Shown here: positions 22,732 through 34,623 of the stretch, in pieces
Numbering within the stretch: position 1 is the stretch's first letter
How the letters are laid out: the number at the start of each line of letters is the position of its first letter
NCBI GenBank assembly: GCA_014925825.1
Contig: JACGCK010000015.1
Span: 186,001-250,000 of the forward strand
From: Pholiota molesta
Lineage: Eukaryota > Basidiomycota > Agaricomycetes > Agaricales > Strophariaceae
Direction: 5' to 3'
Length of the DNA stretch: 64,000 nucleotides
Notes under the pieces: generated by a model
What the model was told of the DNA's origin: nothing
The model's database searches: none
Seen by the model: only the letters and a program-made list of their open reading frames with translations
Translations under genes and position numbers: made by a program

Positions 22732-24152
22732 ATGACCAAAGAAGTGACTCTGGCTCGCCTCTTCTGACCGGACGACACAAGTAAAGCGATCACTATCACA
22801 ATCGATGTTGAGAGCAATATCTATCAGATCAAAAAAGCCCTCTTTCGCGGTCCTTATGGCTCTTGGCTTGCTTCTGTAAATATACTGAAGCTCAAGCTTT
22901 GGAAATGTGCGATACCTGTCGACGCTAATTGCAGTGCTACTTTGGACACACTTTGTTTCGATGGCGCTGACACCCGCCTGCAAGTCCTAATGCCTCCTCT
23001 GCGTGTGGTGAACCACGTCGTCTTCCAACTACCAAAATCGGGTCAGTATCCGTATTGCGTCGTCTCACTTGTATAATGTTTCAATAGAATCGTTGTGCTG
23101 CTGCCTTGCAAACACCCCTTCGGCCTCGGTGGCGATCCCAAATCCAATCACCAACGAGCTCCTTAGTGAACGAAATAAGTTCAACGCCAGAATACCAAGG
23201 CTATTATTACCTTGGGCCCAGGCGAATCCTTCTGACTTTTCCAGGATGCAGGAAAATCCAAACCAGGCTATAGGTTGGAGTCGGCCCTGTTTGAACGGCA
23301 GAACAATCCTCGTCACCCTCTATCATTCTGTCTTTCGTCAGCTCGTGGATGACTGCGACGATAATTCGCCCTGCGCGGCGGACAACGCTTTGGCTTTAGA
23401 ATTATCCTTTGAAATGTCGGGCTTTTTCCGAAACGAGGCGGCTCGCGCGGCCGAATTTCTTAACATTTTGCAGCAGCATGGAATATTTCTCTCTGAAAGC
23501 TCAGTCGGCTCGAAGGACTTCGAGATTTTCACACATGGTCATATCCAGGTTGATGCTCATCACATTGTTATCTTGATGCTTAAGAACGAGATTTGTGGAG
23601 GGAGGTCTGAGCCGTACGCGCAGGCGATTCTATCGTACATGCATACCGCCTGGACAGCCACCGAGCGCTTCCCGATGTCCAACTTTCCATGTTTGATACT
23701 CACTTCGTTCGGTATGGGCCTGGTCATTGTCCTGTTTATATTGACACGACGCCTGCAGGGCCTCATATTAGCTTCTCTGGTGTAGCTTCTCTGGTGCTGT
23801 CTGGGATACACGGCCCCACTTCCAGGTCTTGTCTCCTGCCTTATCTTTGTTTGGGCATCACACCGACAGAAGTATGCGCGCTACTCTTGCACGCCATCTT
23901 GGTGCACTTAGGGAGGCTATTCGCATATTAACCGAATGCTATACGGCGACTCTGGCTGGCGAGCCGAATAATTCCACTGACCACCTTGCTCCGTGCTTCC
24001 CAGACCCCCACCAATACCACTCTCTCGTCGAGCCTGAAGGTGTAGCATTGCATTTTGAAATGAATCGTTGTGCCCCGACCCTAGCTGGTCGCTTGCCGAA
24101 CGACTCTTCCAAAATCTTCAAATCGTGTGTTGGTTCGATTGCGTCTACTTAA
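22732..24152 (+). pseudogene. Crinkler (CRN)-like protein, decayed
   Basis: Starting at ATG 22732 the translation fits the Crinkler N-terminal header found in many basidiomycete proteins: an LxLWK-type motif appears as LKLKLWKCAIPVD, followed by a VVNHVVFQLP strand. An in-frame TGA lies at 22765-22767, 11 codons after the start. A 46-nt intron (23042-23087) splices cleanly into the large exon, which carries the conserved core (NARIPRLLLPWAQANPSD ... VDAHHIVILMLKNEICGG). The reading frame then shifts between about 23800 and 23830 before the final conserved block (ATLARHLGALREAIRILTEC ... PCFPDPHQYHSLVEPEG). One stop plus one frameshift indicate a pseudogene. Fungal CRN-like proteins are proposed effectors or conflict proteins; no function is claimed for this copy. 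Confidence 0.65.
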
Positions 24153-25569
24153 TCATGACCAAGAAGAGTTATAAAAATAAATTGAAGGAGGCAGCAGGAA
24201 GGGAATATTACAAGTCAAAAGGGTTTGTACTAGGTAACATTCTCCAGATCTATTGCAATCGGGGATAAAGAAAGATTTCCGAATGACATTGAAGAGTCGT
24301 GTCGGTTCAACGTACTTATTTTTCATCAAACAAGCATATGGGAACTCGTTGATTAGGTGGGTCCTGGAAAAAAGTACTGAATGATGTAGGAGCGCGTTGA
24401 GAAAACGTGCCTCGGCATGGGCACTGAGTACTGATCATGAGTACTGACCAGTAGCAGCAGCCTTGATTAAAACTGCAGCCCATCTTCAAACGCCAATCAC
24501 TAGCCAGGGATCGAAAAAATGTCCTCCAAGTGGGCGCCACTATGCACCACTGAATGGATCCCCATCCTCGCCGCTCAAATAGGAAAACTTTACCTCTTTT
24601 TCACTCTTCGACTCCATCTAATCTCAATTTTGGCCCTTGATGATGAGGAACAGAATGCTAAAGCCTGTACGTAGGATGCTTATCACTTACCCTACTGTTG
24701 GAATTCTCGCACCTGCGTCCAGCAGTAGTTCATGCAAAACGCTGTGGCCAAATTCCGAACCCGTTCAAGTGCAAGAAAGGTAAAACCGGGACTAGAAGAC
24801 TGGCGCGCTTGTGCTATTTGCATCAAACAATATTGATATACATGTCTTTCCACGCACTGACACATAATGACCCCATGCCGATCCCTACTGTGTGTAAATG
24901 TCCGGGAGGAGATAAGCCTTTGCGGGGATGTGGGGCCAAGGCGGCTAGGAGATGAGAGGCCGTCCCCAAACGTTGGCAGGCGTCGCGCAAAAAAAGAGCA
25001 GCTGTTAATCCAGTTTGTTGTTGGTATCATTGAGGCCTAAGATTACTCCGAAATCGATGGGAAAGATCAGCTTTTGCTTTTGGCGGGTAGAGAACACTGC
25101 AATGCCAGACGAGTCACGACGTCAACACCCATGAGGATTAAGGTTGGATAATTCCACCGATGAGAGCAGGAAGGATACGTGCGAGAGCAAGAGCAAGTTA
25201 CAATGTAAGTAATAAGGAGGTGAGGTGAGAATCAGCGAGTTAGGGTCGATCAAAAAATCAAGACGCACATAATGGAAAAAGTGTAGTTTCAGGTACTTCA
25301 TAAAGGTTAACGAACCTTTACACACAAATATCTTTCATCGGGAATATACGTTGCGATGTGGCCAGCCAGGCTGTAAAAGAGTGAATATTGCATCGTGAAA
25401 CATGACGTTGAACTTTTTCAAGCTTTGGCTTCAATGTTCGTTGACAGCATCTGAATTCCCACTCTACAGGTTGACAATCATCCGTTCGCACAAGAAAGCA
25501 GTGGGCAACGCTGCAACCATTTTCAGTAATCCACATGTTGAGATTAGAGCCACAACCGGCGGTCTACTA
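24153..25569. other. Intergenic between CRN remnant and Vps-like gene
   Basis: Several short open frames (for example 25030-24692, minus strand) but none with family resemblance. The first about 100 bp may still be decayed Crinkler coding sequence: an Ile/Lys-rich frame continues to about 24230. The rest shows nothing I can support. Confidence 0.45.
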
Positions 25570-28447
25570 TCATCTAAGATCCTCGACGCCGAGATCTGGG
25601 CTCAGCCTATTTTGCGCAGTCTTGACCACATCTCCATCGATGCCACGTACAAGATCTGAAACCACCAGATGCATAGCAACTTTCTCTTCCACAACCTTTT
25701 CGTCAAAAGATTGCGGCACACCGTCTTCTGTTTCATCGTCGTCATCGTCGGCGGCTTCCTCAATGATGGCGCCTTCGTCTCGGAGAATATCCCAAGTCCG
25801 ATCTTTGACCTGGGAAAGACAGAAACATATCAGAAAGGTCGTATAAAATAGAACTGGGTACCGGGGCCCTACCTCCAGGTTTTGCCCAGCGCTGATGTTC
25901 TTAATGATTTTCCCCTCTTGCTGCGCGTGCAATGTCCGCCGGAAGGACCGTGAGAGGAAAGTGCTCATCATATTCACTGGCCAGCTTGATGGAACTGTTG
26001 AAATAACCTGGAATGTGACAGGATTTATCATGAGAGCGCTTAAGCTAGTCAAGAATGAAGAACATACGTCCAAAACATCGAGATTCATCGCCTGAGCATT
26101 TAATAATTGCGATGCCCGGTCCGATTGTCTGCGAGATGTTTAGCCGTTTGCAAAGGGAAAAAAAAAGTAACTTTCACGCTTACTGGACGTCCATGTAAAC
26201 TTCGAGTAATATCTTCAGCAATCTCTTTTTCAGGTCTTCGTTGACGGTTTTCAAACGTGTCAGTGGTATAGGGCCCAGTGCGCCTTTGCCGTTCACGCTC
26301 TTGGTCGAAGGGAGTCCAAAGAGCGTTGTCGACCAATCTTGCAACCCAGCGTCTGCTGCGATTGATTGCGCAACCATAGGAGGTACGATGTCGCCAGCAA
26401 GGGTGCAGTATGTTTCCGCGGATGTGGAATCGCTCAGATCATTGACGAGTATGTGCAACGCTTCTCGATGGTTTGCAACCTGGGAAAATGAGCATGGTAG
26501 ATGATAAGATAGCCAAAAAAAATAAGCAACGGCTTCTTACCTTGCCCTCGATGATGGCTAGCTCAAATCTCAGTATATTCTCCTGCTCTAGTAGCCGCTG
26601 CCGGACTGAACTGGTATCATAGGACGAAGACCCAGCCAAGAAAAGGATAGTTTTTAGTCGAGCACGTTTATGCTCGGAATCTGGTGTTGTCGAAGCAAAG
26701 TAAGAAAGGAAGGAAGAGGCGTTCCGAGATGATGCATATGACAAAGCTATCGAGACATCAGTGGGCTGATGAAAATGAATAGTGAAAGCACTGAACCTTT
26801 TGCTCGCCAAAGTTTTGATATTGAAGCGTCCTTGAGATAGGAAAGAACTTGCTCGATGCAGGCCAGAGCTAATTTCATGTGTAATTCTCTTGACTAAAGA
26901 GGCGAATTGAGGGACAAAGAAATGACGAAGGCGAGAGGTTACTCACTGAACTACGCCGCTGTAACACCAGATATTCTAGATACTGCGCGCCAGCAGCCGG
27001 ATTGGCTTCCTGGATTTGTTCCAAAAGTGCTATATCTTCTTCAGGACGTTCTCGTCGTTTTCCGCTGTCTTTAGGCATTAAAAGCTGAAAAAGAAAAAAG
27101 AAACAAGGAATTAGAGCTAAATGCACTTTCGTGAGGTCGATGCTCACTTTGAGTCCTTTTTCTGGATCTAGCTTCGTTAACCAGATACCCCAACGCTGAG
27201 TCAGCGGGCGATCCCGTTTCTCAGCGAGGAGGTTGATCATTTGCGACAAAGGGTCTGCGATATCTTCGTCCGTCCATTTCCCCTCAATCAGCCTTTGCAA
27301 CACCTCGTTAATCAGAAGATGTGACCTTTGCAAATTTGAGTGCTTACTTGGACCATGTATCCAAAAGTTTAAGATCGTCGCCCTGGTGCTTATATAGGAG
27401 ACAGAGGGCATTATACTGTCCTGTGGTTTGTAAAACTGGCTCGACTTCTGGTAAAAATATATCATGTGGGGTTTGCAGGAGCGCATATAGCTCTTGAGTC
27501 TTCTCGAATTCTGCGTACAGTTTGGCTAGGACGGTGTCAATAGCCTTTGAGAATAGTCATTCGCACCATGACGGAAATAGACGACCCGCGAAAGGCTTAC
27601 GATGTCTATGGGATCTCCTGTGCTGCCAACGCCCTTTCCTTTCGCCACGCTTCTACGCGTTCGGCTTTTCTTCAAGAAACCTAACAGCATTTCTTTTGCG
27701 GCCATGCCCAAGATTTTCCTCAACTCCGCGGTTGATGGTGCAGATAGTGTGTTCGGGATAAATGAGGCGAATAATTCCGGACTAGATTCGACACAACTGA
27801 ATATTAGTTCCAACACAGGAACGTAAGTGTGCGAACGGTGAAGAAGGTTGTATGTTAATGGTGGCCCCTAGTATAGCCGCTGATAGGAATGACGAAAATT
27901 AAAGGTAAAAGGAAAACCGCGCCAGGAGCAATGCGAAGAGCAAAACGAACTTTGAAAGACTTACTGATATCGTCAACTGAGCTCTCCATTGGCATGTGCT
28001 CTGCCACCCCAGCAAAGACATCCATGGTTTCATCTGCAGAGAAGAGACTGCCCCTCAGGTCTGGATAATAGCTAATCAAGAGGCGCGGGTCCACTTCGCC
28101 GCTAAAGAGGTGTTTCCCCGCGTCTTCGAATAGTGTTTCACGAAAACATTGGAAGCCAATACGTTGATAGACATAACGCAGCTCTTCTGCCTGCAACAAA
28201 AATGGGTTGGCTATGAGAGACTGCGTCGCGTAGCCGTATATGAGCAACCTACCTCATCTTCGTCAACAGTAAGGCTCTCTTCCAGCTTCTTCCGTCGCTG
28301 GTCGGCCAAATTATATACGTCCTCTAGTCTATGGCTTTCCAGCAATGATTCCGCCTGTGAGATGAGAGTAGATGGCACTAGAGATTGAATGGAGTTGGGT
28401 CCGAGTACGAGCACATTCGAGCGGGGAAATACAGGTTGTTTCGTCAT
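25570..28447 (-). CDS. Vps39/Vps3 (TGFBRAP1-like) tethering protein lacking the CNH domain
   Basis: About ten exons, roughly 780 residues, stop at 25572-25570. The frame opens with LVLGPNSIQSLVPSTLISQ AESLLESHRLEDVYNLADQ, which in full-length CORVET/HOPS tether proteins is the junction between the N-terminal citron-homology (CNH) beta-propeller and the clathrin-heavy-chain-like helices. Next come a Vps39_1-like region (DPRLLISYYPDLRGSLF, GEWTDEDIADPLSQMINLL-like) and a C-terminal Vps39_2-like part (ILRFELAIIEGKV ... STFLSRSFRRTLHAQQEG). It ends in an acidic tail EEAADDDDDETEDGV. The CNH part, usually some 300 residues, is absent upstream; a NACHT gene begins 370 bp away on the other strand. 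So this is a 5'-truncated copy or a shortened variant. The start ATG at 28447 is the first available. Confidence 0.7.
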
Positions 28448-28817
28448 TAGGGAAGGGTATATGATTTGAGGTGCAATTATTGGTGGCCGCACACACGCAG
28501 TCGGGTATTAAGTCGTAAATCGGTTTTGAATAATTGGTGCTTGGGCGCTGTACCTAGTGTTGGGCCCGTATTATAGTCAGCGGCGCGCTCTCGGGTGTCG
28601 TACTCGTGAAATGGGGAGAAGCCAAGGCCCAAGGTGGCTGTGAGTAAATGACAGATGTCACAGTCAGCTTTCCTCTTTCCCCATCATGTGCAACGTTGTG
28701 CACACCTCGAGCACTGCCCAGAGCAGACGCGGCGACCTCACGCAGCTTCCTGTCATGGGCATGGCAGTGCTCATCTCACTATTTATTTTCGACGAACCTC
28801 AATGGCTGGGAGGCTAA
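28448..28817. promoter_or_regulatory. Intergenic region between divergent Vps-like and NACHT genes
   Basis: A 370-bp gap that would have to serve both genes. It holds none of the missing CNH coding sequence in any frame. I see no clear TATA box. The sharp loss of coding similarity at about 28490 marks a probable rearrangement breakpoint. Confidence 0.45.
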
Positions 28818-31800
28818 ATGACCTCTCGCCACGATGCCCCAGCTATTTCTTTGTTCGACAAAGCCAGAAGAATTCACATAGAGAGCAGCCCCATTACTGC
28901 AGTCTATGGCGACCTCAGCCATTATCATATCCATGGAGACATTCACAACCATACTGAAGAACTCGGTAGGCCGTCATTCTCCTTGGTGTCAAGATTCCAA
29001 CTGACCGCGGCGCCGGCAGGTCTGAATGCATTGAGCAGTGCGATATCTGCTGGTGCTCTCCATAACGCCATCGAGCGTTTTCCACCACCGAAATGCCATC
29101 CAGATACACGCTTGGAGCTGCTTGAAACGATCAAGTCGTGGATGGATGACCCAAATCCTAGCTCTAATGTCCTGTGGCTGTATGGTTCCACTGGAGTTGG
29201 GAAAACTGCCATCGCTCAAAGTGTGGCGGAATGGGCTGATGCAGCGAAGCGGATGGGCGGAGCCTTCTTCTTCCTGCGAGGAAAGCCAGAACGAGAAGAG
29301 GCCAGATTTCTATTTCCAACATTGGCCTACCAATTTGCGTTGAACATTCCCGGCCTTAGAGGCACTATCGATGGTATTATGGCCAGTGATCATACCTTGC
29401 CATCCAAAGACCTCGACACTCAGCTGCGGATGCTCATAATCCAGGCATTCCAGACCTTGTCGCCTCTACCCCTTCACTCATATCTTGTCTTAATTGACGG
29501 ACTCGACGAATGTTCAAATTACGAAGCCCAACGAACCATCATCCAATTCATCGACAAACTAGCAGGAATGCGCAATATCCCTTTACGTTTCCTCATAGCA
29601 AGCCGATCGGAATTACACATTCGGGAAACCTTCAATAAAAATGTCCAACCGACTCGCCGCATTGTCCTTGACGGATCGTTCGAACCCGACCGCGACATCA
29701 GAATTTTTCTACAGGACGGGTTTGCGAAGATCGCAGAAAAGCCAATCTACCACGCGCTTATGGCGCAGGTATCTCAGCCATGGCCGTCGCAATTAATTCT
29801 TGACGAATTAATCGCTAAATCATCGGGCCAGTTCGTATATGCGGCAACGGTCCTCAAATTTGTCGACACGGAACTATATATCCCGAGCGAGCAACTTGAA
29901 AATGTCGTCATGGCATCGTCTACTCATTCCAAACTCTTTAAAGACCTCGACGAGTTATACACTCAAATCCTAAAGGCGTGTCCTTACCCCGACCTTCTTG
30001 TCCGTATCCTCTCCTTCATGCTCGTTTTTCATTGTCCTCAACCCCCCGAAGTCTATGACGATGTCCTCGGTGTTTCTCGGGGCAAGGTGTCCCACGTTCT
30101 GCGCGGGATGCATTCCCTAGTCAAGTTTCCAGACGATTTCGAGGATGAAAAGGAGCGTATACGATTCAACCAGCATCAAGAGTATGATCAAACCTGTGGA
30201 TTACGTCTGCATCATGCTTCTTTCGGAGATTTTCTGCTCGATGCGAGCCGTTCAAAAGAGTTCTCTGTCGATATGGTCGAAGCTCATGCACAGCTCACTA
30301 AGGCCGGATTCCATTTGCTTGTCGAATGCATTGAGGACCCTTGGCGGTAAGCTTTCAGATTTTGTTACCTTACCAAAAAATTACTGACGGCTTGCGCCTC
30401 ATCTACGCTCCTTTCTAGCCAAAGTAACAGATCCTCTTTGCCATGTCCTCAAATGTGGGGATACTTGAAAAACCACTTGACTGTCCATCTTTTCAAATCT
30501 CCTCCGATCGAACGCCAGAATATGACGCAATACCTCGAAAAGTTCAATGTAGACTTCTCAGCTGCAAAACCGACAGATGATGTCTCTTGGGATGTCTCTT
30601 TCGACGGATTACACGCTTTAGTGACGACCCTCATGAAGGTATGTGTTTTCTCATAGCTGAGGCATAAATATCCCTGACAGTGATTTTACAGACAATTACG
30701 CGCGACGACGGCTTTCTGACAGAGAGCTTCATGCACGCAGAACACTCTCATTGGACACAAGACGTTACATTCGAGAGCATCCTTTCCTTTGACCGCGATT
30801 CTGTCAGCGACAGGGCCCTCGTCGAGCTTGCTCTCAAGTACTGCAAGCTGCTGGATGACTTCTATCATTTTTATCTATCGAAATCCAACGATATGGTCAG
30901 GCTTTTGATGCATCTTCCAGGGTTATCCGTTTGGAAGGATCCTATCCCCGTCGACTGCCTTGAGGATATATTCGCAGTTCCTCAAAATGTCGTTCTAGCC
31001 GACCTCGAAAGGAATCGCAAATTCATCTATAGGTGGGGGCAATTGCAGTGGAACCCACCGTCGATCACCCTGGGCACCCTCGATGTGGTTGGGATGAATC
31101 CCCATATATTGAGCTTTCTTTCCGATAAGAGTCGTTCCGGAAGTGATTATCAAAACCCGGAGGAAAAGCATATCTACGCTTGCCAAGATCTCATCAAGCT
31201 GATATCGTCGCCCGATTGGTTGCGATCGGAGAAGTGAGTAATGGCCGTATTTTAAATTCTACTTTACGGAGCCTGATGTCCATCCGATTTTTTTAGGAAG
31301 GACGATGCTCTGTCGTGTCTGGACAAAATGTTGAAGCTTCACCTTGATAGTGTCAATATCGAACCATCCAGGAACTATTCGGATGACCACCCAATGATTG
31401 ATCTAGTCAATGATTTTGGGCATATTGTGTACGATTTTGATTCGCTTGAAGATGCTCCTCTGGCCAATGTGAAGTTGCTGTGGTCTGCAACGCGGAGAAT
31501 TTTGGACTGGATCCAACGCCAAAAATCGAAGGTAATGCCATTTTACGAGGGCTATCTATATATCTATAGGAACGACGCTGATCATGAACATTGAATTTCT
31601 ACAATTCCAGACGACAGGAGCAAGTCATCGTCAATCCATTAACTTTGACGACATGTTACTCCGCGCCAACAACCAGATCTATCGCCAAATCCTCCACGTA
31701 GAGCCTTGTGGACGCGGTCAGGAGACCATCACGCTCTGCGGACCCTTCGCCATCGCGGCGAGTCCGGGGAGATCTATGACCGCCTCAGGCTCAACCACAC

Positions 31801-32543
31801 CTGATCGCGCAGCGAGTGGTGTTAGCGGTGTGAGCGAGGCGGAGGACGGAGCAGGGCTGCTCGCGCAGCGGCAGCGGCACGTGGACGCAAGCCCAACGCG
31901 CGGGATATCCGGGACCCTGCTCGCGCTGCACGGCGTGCGCGCCTCCCTGCTCGCGTTCGTGACATGCGCGCGCGACGCAGGGCCCCGCTATATCCCTGCT
32001 CCGGAGTACCACACGCAGTTCGCGGAGATCTGCCTGGATCGGTGCCATCCGCTGGTATCTGATAACATGTGCGTTGCCTTTAATTGACTTCTCCGTTTGA
32101 CGTGCCATGGGAAAGAAAGGCTGATTGAGTGTTGTGTTTCCGTTTCCGTTTCCTATTCTTTTCTTTTGCAGCATTGGCGATTGGCGGACCTTGGCGTCGT
32201 ATACGGAGTGGCGGTTCCATCTCGTGCGTGCGCGTCCAAGCGCGAGGCTGATGGAGAGGCTGTGTACGCTGCCCGCTGGGCAGTGGCTCGCGGAGGGGAT
32301 GCCTGCAGCTGATAAGGAAGCGAAAGTCAGGTCTATCAAGGCTATCATTGAGTGGTTGGATGTCAGTATTTTTTTCTTCTCGTTTTTATCACAGCACTGA
32401 TGCATTTCATCTGCGGTGGTGAATAGAAATGGCCAGATGTTCCGGCGGATATCGCTGGGCGTTGGAGAGAGACGCTGAGAGGGTTTGAGAGAGTTAGAAC
32501 TTTGCCTAGACGACCTACCAGGGCGTATAGGCTGTTGGGATGA
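28818..32543 (+). CDS. NACHT-domain NTPase (NLR-like)
   Basis: Seven exons, about 1,100 residues. The start ATG is at 28818; the stop TGA is at 32541-32543. The N-terminal segment has YHIHGDIHNHT and the ALHNAIERFPPPKCHPDTR linker that precedes NACHT in basidiomycete NLR-like proteins. Walker A is GSTGVGKTAIAQ and Walker B LVLIDGLDEC, then a sensor-like LRFLIASRSE. After the NTPase come helical-domain segments (LDELYTQILKACPYPDLL, RLHHASFGDFLLD). The last 500 residues show no WD40, ankyrin or TPR repeats that I can see, only Leu-rich helices and a Ser/Thr/Gly-rich insertion (PGRSMTASGSTTPDRAAS). Splice joins I checked stay in frame. Fungal NACHT proteins act in non-self recognition in known cases; the ligand here is unknown. 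Confidence 0.85.
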
Positions 32544-33020
32544 TCTTCATTTTTCTACCCAATGCTTGAATCAGCCCAAGGTGATGGTGCTGTGTCCGCC
32601 AGTTAATTTACTTTAACTTAAAATATAGTGGGAGCCAACTGTAAAATACTGTTGTAAATTTAATGAAGGGGGCTATGACCTACATATACTCCAGAGCACC
32701 GACGCAATAATCAACGATATTCGATTTTCGGTTATACCCTGACTCCCGCGTGTATTCGTCTAATAGCTATGATGCTTATTTATCGTACATAAGATAGTTT
32801 GTCCGTATTCTAGTAGCGTCCTCGGTAGCATAGTAATTGTTGGTTGAGCGCATCTTGGTAGAAAATCATTGTCATGGGCAAGGCGTAAGTTATTCGCTCT
32901 CTCTATGAGCAAAAAGTCTAAATTGGAAGTCGTGCAAGTGATCTGCGAAAGTGTAAGTCGAATGAAGTTCAAAGCAAGAAATTGAAGACTCACATGTCGC
33001 GCGTTTGAGATAGGGTCTGA
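32544..33020. other. Intergenic, no gene recognised
   Basis: 3' flank of the NACHT gene and of the small minus-strand gene that follows. The exon-like donor near 32990 on the minus strand (CGACAT|gtgagt) could extend the small secreted gene's transcript but adds no readable protein. Confidence 0.4.
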
Positions 33021-33290
33021 TTACGGATGAACGCGACGTCTCCGACGAATGAATCTCGGACGAGAAGGGATGTCATGTTTTTGGCTATCGAGATTACTGC
33101 TTTCCAGTTTTGAGGCGCTACCGAATTTGGGTAAATGCGACCTCCATGTGGACCTGCCTAGACTTGTAGATTTATGTTGTCTGGAGATGTCGACAGAAGG
33201 TAATCGCAAGCCGTCCTGTACAGAGTGTGACGACGCTGAAGCCAGTAGGAACACGGAAAGGAAGATTGCGGAATAGATTGGAAGGCGCAT
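33021..33290 (-). CDS. Small secreted protein candidate, 89 residues, Arg-rich end
   Basis: Starts with a classical secretion signal: MRLPIYSAIFLSVFLLASAS, short basic start, hydrophobic core LPIYSAIFLSVFLL and small residues at the likely cleavage site. The mature part of about 70 residues is Ser-, Arg- and Lys-rich, has no cysteine, and ends RFIRRRRRVHP. The poly-Arg run could be a furin/Kex2-type processing site or a nucleic-acid-binding tail; both are inference. A single exon with no homologue that I recognise. It could also be chance, as the length is modest. Confidence 0.45.
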   Translation of the reverse strand: MRLPIYSAIFLSVFLLASASSHSVQDGLRLPSVDISRQHKSTSLGRSTWRSHLPKFGSASKLESSNLDSQKHDIPSRPRFIRRRRRVHP

Positions 33291-34623
33291 GACGCAAGAT
33301 ACTGTACGTCCTATTCAGATACTATTGCTAGACAACCAGTTCAACGGGTGGTTCAGTAAGAGAAATCTAAGACGCACCTTTGGCTTGGGATGTGGGTGGG
33401 GAAAGAAAGCGATGTTCTACCTAGCAGGAAAGTATACACCGTAGAAAAGTTGGCCGATGTTATTGGGGTACTGCCTCAAGGCTGCCTGCGGGCTGCAAGT
33501 TCCGGTGACGCAATGCACTGCGAAGACAAATGACAGGCGAGCGGCGACAAACCTCCTGGCGCCGCCCCTCCTGCTATTTATGTCAAAAGCTGTTCGAGTC
33601 TTGAACGTTTCAACCGCCCCTGCCACAGCGTTAGGAGTAATTGTCTTCATGGCTGAATTGGCTATAATGAAAACATCGTACAAGCGGGTCTGAGCATGAC
33701 ATCAGCAAAAAAACAGTTTTAATACGTATGTTCGCCTAGATATAATCCATACATAATGGATATCAGCCCAAGTATAAGTATGCGAAAACCATGATAGAAA
33801 CTTTTAACCATCCTGTAATGTAGCAACGGTTATTATACCCATTCTGATTCCATTCTGATCGTGTGCCCATACAAGGACATTAGAATTATTTCATTACCAT
33901 TACGATGAGGGTAGTTACAACTCCAATACAAATGTTTCCAAGGTACTTACCATAATCTCAGGAGATAGATTGGGTTAGAATATTTTCTTGAATTACAACT
34001 ACCATAGATATCTTGATGAGCTATTTGGAATGACTTTACGGACTGCATTTCACACATTTCAATTTTCATCCAATTTTACAGTGTTGCATGGGATTGTACG
34101 GCTACAAGAGTCAAGCCAGAGAATACTTGGAGAATACAATAGAATTTATTTGTAAGGTGTTCGCAAGCTTTCCAAAGACTTGTAACTCTCAAATTCCTCG
34201 CGTAGATTGTAATGATTACTTGCATTCTAATGGATTCTATCAGGATTCTATTGTAGAACCGCCTTGCAAACGTTAGAAGTGTTCCGAGCATTTTATGGTG
34301 ATTTATGACATTGTAATAAAGCCTCTATTACCCTACGTTTGTGACCAATGTATGGGATCTTAGCAGAACGTATAGGATTCCTTCACCTAGTGTAGAACGC
34401 GCTTTTTTGGCGATGGAAATCTGAAAATCGAGGCTGGAGGCCTCCACCACTTGTCCACCATGACTCGACCACGACGGTGTCGGAAGGCAGCAAAGCTGCC
34501 AGCTCGGAAGGAGGCTGTTGCCTAACATGCACAAACACATCACCCCTTACGCATTGGACTCTTTGACAGTCTTTGACTACATACAAGTCCCAACTCCGTC
34601 CATACGTTCAATGTACCCCAGCT
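33291..34623. other. AT-rich intergenic region
   Basis: From 33700 to 34380 the sequence is AT-rich, with repeated words such as ATTCTGATTCCATTCTGAT (33842-33860) and TTCTAATGGATTCTATCAGGATTCTATT (about 34220-34250). This looks like decayed repeat DNA. I could not define inverted termini or a target duplication. The minus-strand frame at 33417-33683 is unsupported. Confidence 0.4.
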
